Shown: positions 55,663-61,114 of the stretch, piece after piece | How positions within the stretch are numbered: position 1 is the first letter of the stretch | Layout: each line of letters starts with the position of its first letter | From: an uncultured Monoglobus sp. | GTDB taxonomy: Bacteria > Bacillota > Clostridia > Monoglobales > Monoglobaceae | Direction of reading: 5' to 3' | DNA: 64,000 nt | Assembly: GCA_947624305.1 (NCBI GenBank) | Contig: CANQKC010000001.1 | Location: forward strand, 62,001 to 126,000 | Translations under genes and position numbers: made by a program | Notes under the pieces: model-generated | The model's database searches: none | Told to the model about the DNA's origin: nothing | The model's input: the letters and a program-made list of their open reading frames with translations, nothing else

Positions 55663-55725
55663 GTACTTCACAATCTCAAGGATAATAACCAAGATTATTA
55701 TCAGCAAAATATTGTTTACGTCCAT
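55651..55725 (-). CDS. Predicted type I toxin peptide 1 (24 residues)
   Basis: 24-residue peptide: MDVNNILLIIILVIIL followed by EIVKYIKK, a single hydrophobic helix with a Lys-rich end, as in Fst, TxpA and other membrane-active type I toxins. The message would start near 55785, fold a 5' hairpin, and hold its GGGGGTG ribosome site in a GAAA-capped stem (ACACUACCC with GGGGGUGU). The stop codon lies in the terminator stem shared with antisense RNA 1. It is paralogous to the peptide at 57320-57397. Toxicity is inferred. Confidence 0.65.
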   Translation of the reverse strand: MDVNNILLIIILVIILEIVKYIKK

Positions 55726-55794
55726 ACCCACACCCCCTTTCGGGTAGTGTCGGAACAGTCGCCACCGTTCCTTTGATCTGCACTCATTGATATT

Positions 55795-55861
55795 ATTATA
55801 TCATAAGCATACAATGTTATCAATTTATAATATTAACAAAAACAACCTGATAACATTGTAT
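55795..55861 (-). promoter_or_regulatory. Toxin 1 promoter and inverted repeat
   Basis: Minus-strand TTGATA (55818-55823), 17-nt spacer, TATAAT (55795-55800), 10 nt before the GAG that begins the shared 5' motif. A perfect 14-bp inverted repeat ATACAATGTTATCA/TGATAACATTGTAT (55809-55822, 55848-55861) covers the -35 box and is a likely operator. Confidence 0.7.
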
Positions 55862-55920
55862 AATTTGCATATCTGTTTTATGAAGTAATCATAATCAAGA
55901 AAAATCAACCGCCACAAAAA

Positions 55921-56068
55921 GAACACCTTGCTTGCAAGGTGTTCGCAAAAAGGCGCATCGGGGCTCCCGCAAAGTCCGCAGGACTTTGTGGGAAAAGCGC
56001 CGAAGAAGGCAGTCAAAAAAGAAGACCTTGCAGGCAAGGTCTTCGTAAAAAACCGCCTTCTTCGGCGC
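55921..56068. repeat. Nested palindromic element beside att site
   Basis: Four stems in 148 bp: GAACACCTT/AAGGTGTTC (55921-55944), AAAGTCC/GGACTTT (55971-55987), and a 14-bp outer stem GCGCCGAAGAAGGC/GCCTTCTTCGGCGC (55997-56010, 56055-56068) enclosing a 10-bp stem GAAGACCTTG/CAAGGTCTTC (56021-56044). Open frames through it on both strands are by-products of the symmetry. It ends 1 bp before the tRNA-derived repeat. Probably a mobile palindromic repeat; I see no transposase. Confidence 0.7.
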
Positions 56069-56114
56069 TGGTATGCCCAGCGGGATTTGAACCCGCGACC
56101 TTCAGAGTCGGAGT
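56069..56114 (-). repeat. attachment-site duplication: 3' part of tRNA-Arg
   Basis: 46 bp matching positions 58424-58469 with one mismatch (A for G at 56079). It carries the CCA end, T arm and part of the anticodon arm of tRNA-Arg(CCG), then diverges inside the anticodon region, so it cannot make a tRNA. This is the footprint of site-specific integration into the tRNA gene; the element lay between the two copies (2.36 kb today). Confidence 0.88.
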
Positions 56115-56230
56115 GACGATCAGCACTTTCAGTAATTTTTGATAATCCCCCGAAATCAACGTTTTCACGGCGTTTTCAGCGTTTTTACTTTTTGTGGCCT
56201 TTGGTAAAATATCGGCTTTTTGGCGTCTGT

Positions 56231-56304
56231 AGTCGCCAAATAGTCACCAAGAAATCACCTAAAATCAACGCTATAACGTCACTTCTATTTTGAGTAGTCG
56301 CCAA
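56231..56304. repeat. Arm-type integrase motifs, left end
   Basis: AGTCGCCAAA, TAGTCACCAA, AAATCACCT in tandem at 10-11 bp spacing (56231-56260), and a further AGTAGTCGCCAA near 56291-56302. The first 20 bp are repeated exactly at 58336-58355, at the other end of the element. The spacing suggests arm-type binding sites of the tyrosine recombinase. Bases 56115-56230 and 56305-56437 hold no gene. Confidence 0.55.
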
Positions 56305-56437
56305 AAATTAAAAATCGTGGTATATTCGCCGGATTATACACGAAATAATATAATTTTACCTTGCCGCTCCAATCCTCGGATAAATCAAAAACGGAGCGGC
56401 TTTTATATGCTCCGCTCCGTTACAAAACGCAAAATAA

Positions 56438-56689
56438 TTATACCGCCTCGGCAACTCCATTATCCCACAGTTCGGTACATTCCAAATCAATAAAATCATT
56501 CCACGAAATACCATAGCCGCCCAGATCGGTTCTTACACTGTTAAACAATACATCATTCTCAAGAGGCTTAAAATCTTCCATTCGCTCTATAAGCGGTTTT
56601 ACGTCATAGAGTTTAATTATCCCGTTTTCAAATTTAATCCGGAGCATTAAATCGTGTAACGGCTCCACGCTTTTTACCTTGATAAACAC
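56438..56689 (-). CDS. DUF2442-domain protein
   Basis: 83-residue protein with the DUF2442 pattern: IKVKSVEPLHDLMLRIKFEN-type N-terminus (residues 3-21), then LYDVKPLIERMEDFKPLEND and YGISWNDFIDLECTELWDNG. Function unknown; these proteins commonly sit beside DUF4160 proteins and are suspected toxin-antitoxin partners. The start is GTG 56689, supported by AAAGGAG 8 nt upstream. It is the last gene of the RHH-DUF4160-DUF2442 set inside the att-bounded element. Confidence 0.8.
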   Translation of the reverse strand: MFIKVKSVEPLHDLMLRIKFENGIIKLYDVKPLIERMEDFKPLENDVLFNSVRTDLGGYGISWNDFIDLECTELWDNGVAEAV

Positions 56690-56709
56690 AAAATCAGCTC
56701 CTTTACTTT

Positions 56710-56967
56710 TTATTTCAGCGGCGGTAATTTTGTAAATTCCTGTGTTTCCCAGATTTTTAACAATTCATTTTCATGTAGTTTTACCCATTCAGCAAGTATT
56801 TTTTCAGCGCGTGGCGGTAAATCCCCTTCCATGAGCCTTTGAGTTTTTATTTCCATTACGCCTATATACTCATTCTCATATATTGCGTGTATATGCGGCG
56901 GGTTATGTTCACGCTGTAAAAAATACATTTTAACAACCATACCGTAAAACCTTGATAATATCGGCAT
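56710..56967 (-). CDS. DUF4160-domain protein
   Basis: 85-residue protein with the DUF4160 signature: MPILSRFYGMVVKMYFLQRE then HNPPHIHAIYENEYIGVMEI. The His-Asn-Pro-Pro-His-x-His motif is the conserved core of the family; a nuclease-like or metal site is possible but unproven. ATG 56967 has AAGGAG upstream; starting earlier (56976) is not supported. It pairs with the DUF2442 gene 20 nt downstream, an arrangement found widely and suspected to be a toxin-antitoxin pair. Confidence 0.82.
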   Translation of the reverse strand: MPILSRFYGMVVKMYFLQREHNPPHIHAIYENEYIGVMEIKTQRLMEGDLPPRAEKILAEWVKLHENELLKIWETQEFTKLPPLK

Positions 56968-56985
56968 ACTTCCCAACTCCTTTTA

Positions 56986-57189
56986 TTACAATTCAATTTT
57001 CTCGCCTGTATCGGTCAAAATTTTGGCTTGTAAAGCCTTTTTTGTATATCCGTTTAGACTGTCGCCTTGCTGTTCGGCTATAGCTTGTAAAACTTGTTTT
57101 TGTCCTTTTTTAACCACTATTCGCAAGCTATCATAATTCTTTGCATTGTATTTGTTTTTTGCTCTTGTTTGGGAATTTCCAACTGCCAT
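56986..57189 (-). CDS. Ribbon-helix-helix protein, copy 2
   Basis: 67-residue CopG/Arc-like protein (strand SLRIVVKKGQ, then KQVLQAIAEQQGDSLNGYTK), paralogous to copy 1 at 55329-55532. GAGGTGA lies 10 nt before ATG 57189. It begins 16 nt from the opposite-strand promoter of antisense RNA 2 and ends 18 nt before the DUF4160 gene, so RHH-DUF4160-DUF2442 form a likely operon. A minus-strand TATAAT lies in the same segment as the antisense promoter, so RHH binding there could control both directions. Confidence 0.8.
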   Translation of the reverse strand: MAVGNSQTRAKNKYNAKNYDSLRIVVKKGQKQVLQAIAEQQGDSLNGYTKKALQAKILTDTGEKIEL

Positions 57190-57204
57190 ATTAAAAATCA
57201 CCTC

Positions 57205-57233
57205 TTGACACAGATTATATTATGTGTTATAAT
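57205..57233 (+). promoter_or_regulatory. Promoter of antisense RNA 2
   Basis: TTGACA (57205-57210), 17-nt spacer, TATAAT (57228-57233). Nearly identical to the promoter at 55544-55572, including the ACACA/TGTGT dyad. Confidence 0.85.
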
Positions 57234-57236
57234 TTG

Positions 57237-57330
57237 AGTACAGAGGAAACATCTTTGGTTGTTTCCGCTAACGATTTTACAAAAGTAATAACCGCCCAGC
57301 GATTACCAAACGGGGGCGGTTATTTCTTTA
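57237..57330 (+). ncRNA. Predicted antisense RNA antitoxin 2
   Basis: About 95-nt RNA. The 5' hairpin has perfect 7-bp arms GGAAACA/TGTTTCC (57245-57251, 57260-57266) with CUUUGGU in its loop; the terminator has 11-bp arms AATAACCGCCC/GGGCGGTTATT (57287-57297, 57314-57324) and TTTCTTTA. It overlaps the 3' end of toxin message 2. Pairing contacts: CUUUGGU with ACCAAAG at the toxin 5' end, and AACCGCC with GGCGGUU in the toxin 5' hairpin. Predicted only. Confidence 0.7.
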
Positions 57331-57397
57331 TGTTCTTCACGAGTTCTGCAAAAGCGATTATAAAAATCACTAATAATAGCATTTCTATGTAGTCCAT
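57320..57397 (-). CDS. Predicted type I toxin peptide 2 (25 residues)
   Basis: 25-residue hydrophobic peptide: MDYIEMLLLVIFIIAFAE then LVKNIKK. Paralogue of peptide 1, sharing the MD start, one membrane helix, a Glu near the helix end and the -V-K-x-I-K-K ending. AGGTGGTGA lies before ATG 57397. The stop codon is within the two-way terminator. The long 5' leader (about 79 nt) contains the shared GAGTACAGA motif and a hairpin. Confidence 0.65.
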   Translation of the reverse strand: MDYIEMLLLVIFIIAFAELVKNIKK

Positions 57398-57485
57398 AAG
57401 CTTCACCACCTAATGCGCGTTTTATCAACGTACACGGAGCGGAAGCAACCGCCAATGTTTCCTTTGGTCTGTACTCATTGATTTT

Positions 57486-57514
57486 ATTATAGCATATAAA
57501 TTTATATTGTACAA
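57486..57514 (-). promoter_or_regulatory. Toxin 2 promoter
   Basis: Minus-strand TTGTAC (57509-57514), 17-nt spacer, TATAAT (57486-57491), 10 nt before the GAG of the 5' motif. The -35 box lies inside the first TTGTACAA operator. Confidence 0.7.
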
Positions 57515-57591
57515 GTATAAAATTGCACAAATATACTTGTACAACTTTGTACAATTTGTATATTGACTTATAGGTGTACAAGTAGTATAAT
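57507..57591. promoter_or_regulatory. Phage-type divergent operator array with plus-strand promoter
   Basis: A perfect 13-bp inverted repeat TTGTACAAGTATA/TATACTTGTACAA (57507-57519, 57532-57544), a third TTGTACAA (57547-57554) and a fourth TGTACAAGTA (57575-57584). They lie between the toxin 2 promoter and a plus-strand promoter TTGACT (57563-57568), 17-nt spacer, TATAAT (57586-57591). This is the layout of a phage or element repressor switch; no repressor gene remains nearby. Confidence 0.7.
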
Positions 57592-57646
57592 ATAACCATA
57601 GTCAAGGGAAACCAAGGCTAAATAAATCTTAAATGAGTTTTAAAAA

Positions 57647-57886
57647 ATGAGTGAGAACGTATTGACGAAAATGATTAAGGACTACAAGGAGCTTACCGCA
57701 ATGATCGACGAGCTTAAACAGGAAGCTGAGAGCATAGCAGACGAAATCAAAGCCGAGATGATAAGCCGGGACACGGACGAAATCAGAGCTGACATCTACA
57801 AGGTACGCTATAAGAGGGTGACAAGCACCAGATTTGACAGCAAGAGCTTTAAGGAAAAACGCAAACATCAAACAGAGTTATTGTAG
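57647..57886 (+). CDS. Element-borne protein, truncated
   Basis: 79-residue charged helical protein: MIKDYKELTAMIDELKQEAE, then RYKRVTSTRFDSKSFKEKR. It resembles small prophage/conjugative-element proteins of Clostridia that continue after the RFDS-KxFK segment; here the end is replaced by a few residues at the junction with the integrase fragment, so it is probably a deletion fusion. A five-codon ORF (57632-57649) overlaps its start. Driven by the plus-strand promoter at 57563. Function unknown. Confidence 0.5.
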   Translation: MSENVLTKMIKDYKELTAMIDELKQEAESIADEIKAEMISRDTDEIRADIYKVRYKRVTSTRFDSKSFKEKRKHQTELL

Positions 57887-58314
57887 TTTCAAAGCACGTT
57901 ATAGATCTGATACGGCAGTTAAAGCTCGAAAAGGCAAAGAAACAGTTTGAGCTCGGAACCTATTGGAAAAATACAAATTATTTGTTCACCACGGAGCGGG
58001 GCGAACCTATGAACGTGTCAACGCCATATCAAGCGTTTAAGAAGATAATCAGGCGGCATAACCGAATGATAGAGGCAGACAAAAGCTTTAAACCAAAACA
58101 AAAGCAATCGCTGCTCCTTCCTGATATACCGCTCCACGGGCTCAGGCACACATCGGCAACTTTGCTTATAGCGAAATCCATTGACCCTAAGACAGTCTCG
58201 GCAAGGCTCGGACACTCCCAGACGAGCACAACACTTAACATATACGCCCACGCCTTAAAATCTCTTGATGAAACGGCAAGCACAGCTCTTGAAGATATTT
58301 TACAGGCAAAATGA
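57865..58314 (+). pseudogene. Truncated tyrosine recombinase (integrase)
   Basis: C-terminal part of a phage/ICE integrase. The frame is readable from about 57865 (SNRVIVVSKHVIDLIRQLK) to the stop at 58312. It keeps the catalytic HGLRHTSATLL (His-x-x-Arg), RLGHSQTSTT (Gly-His) and nucleophile NIYAH (Tyr), but the N-terminal arm-binding and core-binding domains and the first catalytic Arg are gone. The 5' end is fused to the preceding gene at about 57850-57870. It runs toward the tRNA-Arg 3' end, the normal place for an integrase that targets this tRNA. Confidence 0.9.
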
Positions 58315-58335
58315 AAACTTTGTGATTTATTTAAC

Positions 58336-58355
58336 AGTCGCCAAATAGTCACCAA
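58336..58355. repeat. Arm-type integrase motifs, right end
   Basis: AGTCGCCAAATAGTCACCAA, an exact 20-bp copy of 56231-56250, two motifs at 11-bp spacing. Lies between the integrase stop and the tRNA. Confidence 0.6.
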
Positions 58356-58364
58356 AACACAAAA

Positions 58365-58394
58365 CCGCTCTTTTACGGAGCGGCTTTTCTTTTT
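58365..58394 (+). terminator. Terminator after integrase remnant
   Basis: CCGCTC/GAGCGG stem (58365-58370, 58378-58383) followed by CTTTTCTTTTT. Confidence 0.75.
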
Positions 58395-58423
58395 CAAAAC
58401 TAACGTATCTTCGGCGTTTTGAG

Positions 58424-58500
58424 TGGTATGCCCGGCGGGATTTGAACCCGCGACCTTCAGAGTCGGAGTCTGACACTCTATCCAACTGAGCTACGGACAC
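58424..58500 (-). tRNA. tRNA-Arg (CCG)
   Basis: 77 nt with encoded CCA. D stem GCTC/GAGT, anticodon stem TCAGA/TCTGA with 7-nt loop CTCCGAC (anticodon CCG), T arm GCGGG-TTCAAAT-CCCGC. The acceptor stem GTGTCCG/CGGGCAT contains two G-U pairs, one of them at the terminal 1-72 position. Its 3' 46 bp are the integration site duplicated at 56069-56114. Reads CGG codons. Confidence 0.93.
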
Positions 58501-58561
58501 ATATTCGCAAGAAATTATTATATCACAGGTTTTCGGTTTTTGCAAGCCTTAATTTCAAAAA

Positions 58562-58582
58562 CCGGGCGGAAATTCCGCCCGG
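58562..58582 (-). terminator. Terminator of purine operon
   Basis: CCGGGCGGAATTTCCGCCCGG read on the minus strand, followed by TTTTTG, 28 nt after the last gene. Strong GC-rich stem. Confidence 0.85.
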
Positions 58583-58610
58583 CCTTTTATTTCTGTATCG
58601 TTATTCCCGA

Positions 58611-59789
58611 TTAATGGTGGAACAGGCGGATGCCGGTGAACGACATCGCTATGCCGTACTTGTTGCAGGCGTCGATTACGTTGTCGTCCCTGATCGAGCC
58701 GCCGGGCTGGGCGATCACGGTCACGCCCGACTTGTGGGCGCGCTCGATATTGTCGCCGAACGGGAAGAACGCGTCGCTGCCCAGAGCCACGTCAGTGTTC
58801 TTTTTGAGCCATTCCTTCTGTTCCTCTTTGGTGAACACGGGCGGCTTGGTCTTAAATATCTTCTGCCACTCGCCCTCTTTGAGCACGTCCATATACTCGT
58901 CAGAGATATAAACGTCTATGGCGTTGTCGCGGTCGGCTCTGCGTATGCCGTCAACAAACTCGAGCGCCAGCACCTGCGGCGACTGTCTGAGCCACCAGAT
59001 GTCGGCCTTGTTTCCCGCGAGGCGGGTGCAGTGTATTCTGGATTGCTGGCCCGCGCCGATGCCTATCGCCTGACCGTCCTTGACGTAGCACACGCTGTTT
59101 GACTGGGTGTATTTGAGCGTAATCAGCGAGATCATCAGATCGCGCTTCTGCGCCTCGGTCATCTCGGTGTTTTGAGTAACGACGTTCGACAAAAGCTCCT
59201 CGTTGATATCAAGCTCGTTTCTGCCCTGCTCGAAGGTCACGCCGAACACCTGCTTATGCTCGATCGGGTCGGGGGTGTAGTTTTCGTCAATCTGGATTAT
59301 GTTATAGTTTCCGCCGCGCTTGCCTTTTAATATTTCAAGCGCCTTTTCCTCATAGCCCGGAGCAATCACGCCGTCGCTGACCTCTTTGGCGATGAGCTGC
59401 GCCGTGGGAACATCACACACGTCCGACAGCGAAATGAAGTCGCCGAAGGACGACATTCTGTCCGCGCCTCTGGCTCTGGCGTAGGCCGAGGCGAGAGGCG
59501 AGAGTTCGATCGACTCGTCGATAAAGTATATCTTTTTGAGCGTGTCCGAAAGCTCGAGTCCGACCGCGGCGCCGGCGGGCGAAACATGTTTGAACGAGGT
59601 AGCGGCGGGGAGGCCGGTCGCCTTTTTGAGTTCCTTAACGAGCTGCCAGCCGTTCAGCGCGTCCAAAAGGTTGATGTAGCCGGGTTTGCCGCACAGCACG
59701 GTAATCGGCAGATCGCCGCCGTTTTCCATATACACCCGCGAGGGTTTCTGATTAGGATTGCAGCCGTATTTTAATTCCATTTCATTCAT
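58611..59789 (-). CDS. Standalone AICAR formyltransferase (PurH C-domain type)
   Basis: 392-residue enzyme adding a formyl group from 10-formyl-THF to AICAR, the ninth step of purine synthesis. The start ELKYGCNPNQKPSRVYM, the segment SFKHVSPAGAAVG with the Lys-His pair of the active site, and the late FFPFGDNIERAHKSGVTVIAQ-type region (about 338-356) followed by QPGGSIRDDNVIDA are AICAR transformylase hallmarks. The N-terminal IMP cyclohydrolase domain of normal PurH (about 510-530 residues) is absent; a separate PurO-like gene directly upstream can fill that step. GGAGG precedes ATG 59789. Confidence 0.93.
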   Translation of the reverse strand: MNEMELKYGCNPNQKPSRVYMENGGDLPITVLCGKPGYINLLDALNGWQLVKELKKATGLPAATSFKHVSPAGAAVGLELSDTLKKIYFIDESIELSPLASAYARARGADRMSSFGDFISLSDVCDVPTAQLIAKEVSDGVIAPGYEEKALEILKGKRGGNYNIIQIDENYTPDPIEHKQVFGVTFEQGRNELDINEELLSNVVTQNTEMTEAQKRDLMISLITLKYTQSNSVCYVKDGQAIGIGAGQQSRIHCTRLAGNKADIWWLRQSPQVLALEFVDGIRRADRDNAIDVYISDEYMDVLKEGEWQKIFKTKPPVFTKEEQKEWLKKNTDVALGSDAFFPFGDNIERAHKSGVTVIAQPGGSIRDDNVIDACNKYGIAMSFTGIRLFHH

Positions 59790-59801
59790 AACAATTCCTC
59801 C

Positions 59802-60515
59802 TTATTTGTTCTTGTTCACTATTCTGGACTCGGTTTTGCCGGTGGCTATGTCTATGTATCTGACGAACAGCGAAACTTTGTTGTCCTCATTGAGGCTTGT
59901 CCATAATGTGTCGGTGAACTCGTCGATCGAGTTCGGGATCTCAACTTTCTTGGGCTCGCCCTCAAAGCTCGGCAGCGGATCGCCGTCGCCCTTGTAGGTG
60001 TGGATAAAATGTCCGTATCCGCTTTTCGGGTTTGAATACGCGAACGTAAATCTCCGGCACGACTCGGGATCGCCGTCGGCGCTTTTTAATATCGACATCG
60101 CGTAGTTGTAGGTTCCGTCCGATACCTTCATGACCGCCGAAATTCTCGGCGTGTAGTTCGGGGCATCGGGCTCGAACTCGCGACCGCGGAGCGACTGCTC
60201 GAACGTCATCTGCTTGTTCATCAGATCGTATATTGTGTCGGTCTGATCGCCGTTGGTGACGATCGTCTTGTTGCCCAAAACGCGAACCGGCGCGTAGATA
60301 ATGAGCGACGGATCCTCGAGTTTTGACTCATCAAACGCTTTGGTCCTAATGCCGTCTCCGTCCTCGACAAACACGCGGTTGCGGCTGTTTGTGCTTCTGC
60401 CCATGATAAAGTATGCGCATACCGCGCTGTTTCCGTCGGCCGATTTGCCGACGATAATTCCCCGTCCGGGGTATGAGTTGTTTTTCAGCTCATCGCTGAT
60501 ATTTATTGTTTTCAT
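59802..60515 (-). CDS. purO: PurO-like IMP cyclohydrolase
   Basis: 237-residue protein of the IMP cyclohydrolase family first known from archaea (PurO), closing FAICAR to IMP in the last step of purine synthesis. Family features: YPGRGIIVGKSADGNSAVCA at about 15-34, FIMGRSTNSRNRVF, then the TNGDQTDTIYDLM segment and APNYTPRISAV. It lies between purN and the AICAR transformylase, 3 nt and 12 nt from its neighbours, so the two-step PurH reaction is split over two genes here. Confidence 0.88.
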   Translation of the reverse strand: MKTINISDELKNNSYPGRGIIVGKSADGNSAVCAYFIMGRSTNSRNRVFVEDGDGIRTKAFDESKLEDPSLIIYAPVRVLGNKTIVTNGDQTDTIYDLMNKQMTFEQSLRGREFEPDAPNYTPRISAVMKVSDGTYNYAMSILKSADGDPESCRRFTFAYSNPKSGYGHFIHTYKGDGDPLPSFEGEPKKVEIPNSIDEFTDTLWTSLNEDNKVSLFVRYIDIATGKTESRIVNKNK

Positions 60516-60517
60516 GA

Positions 60518-61114
60518 TTATTCCTCCTTACATAACATCTCAACGGCGCGGGGCAGGATTATCCATTCGGCCTGCTCCATAACGCGTCTTTGCAAAATTT
60601 CCGGAGTGTCGCCGTCTTGAATTTCCACCGCCTTTTGCAGCAGAATTTTTCCGCCGTCAACAACCTCATTGACAAGGTGCGCGGTGGCCCCGGTCACCTT
60701 GACTCCGTAATCAAGCGCCGCCTCGTGCACCTTGAGCCCGTACATGCCCTCGCCGCAGAACGACGGTATCAGCGACGGGTGAATGTTCACGATTTTGCCC
60801 GCGTATTCCTTGAGCAGTTTTCCGCCGAATATCGCCAAAAATCCCGCAAGCACGATAATATCGACGTTCATTTCCTTCATGTATTCGCATATCTTTTCGC
60901 TGAACTTATCAATATCGCCGCCGCAGTCCGCGTTCTTGCGGATGACCTTTGTCGGGATCCCGGCTTTTTCGGCTCTCGTCAGTCCGTACGCGCCCGCGCT
61001 GTTTGAGCAGACGCACACGATCCTGCCGCTCTTTATGATCCCGCTTTTCTCGGCGTCAATAAGCGCCTGCAAATTTGTACCGCCGCCCGAAATCAAAACT
61101 CCTATGTTCTTCAT
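60518..61114 (-). CDS. purN: Phosphoribosylglycinamide formyltransferase PurN
   Basis: 198-residue folate-dependent GAR transformylase. [18 protein letters not shown] is the phosphate-binding start; [20 protein letters not shown] carries the conserved His, and [20 protein letters not shown] the catalytic region with His and Asp. Length is typical (about 190-210). Its ATG overlaps the purM stop by 4 nt (ATGA). Confidence 0.96.
   Translation of the reverse strand: MKNIGVLISGGGTNLQALIDAEKSGIIKSGRIVCVCSNSAGAYGLTRAEKAGIPTKVIRKNADCGGDIDKFSEKICEYMKEMNVDIIVLAGFLAIFGGKLLKEYAGKIVNIHPSLIPSFCGEGMYGLKVHEAALDYGVKVTGATAHLVNEVVDGGKILLQKAVEIQDGDTPEILQRRVMEQAEWIILPRAVEMLCKEE

Noticed and set aside
55651-55725. 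Calling the small peptides Fst, TxpA or Ldr by name
   Set aside because: Similarity is in size, hydrophobicity and locus design; the residues do not match any of these toxins closely enough for a homology claim.
55825-56116. Open frames on both strands across the palindromic element
   Set aside because: They read through the nested hairpins and into the tRNA fragment; the symmetry of the element explains them.
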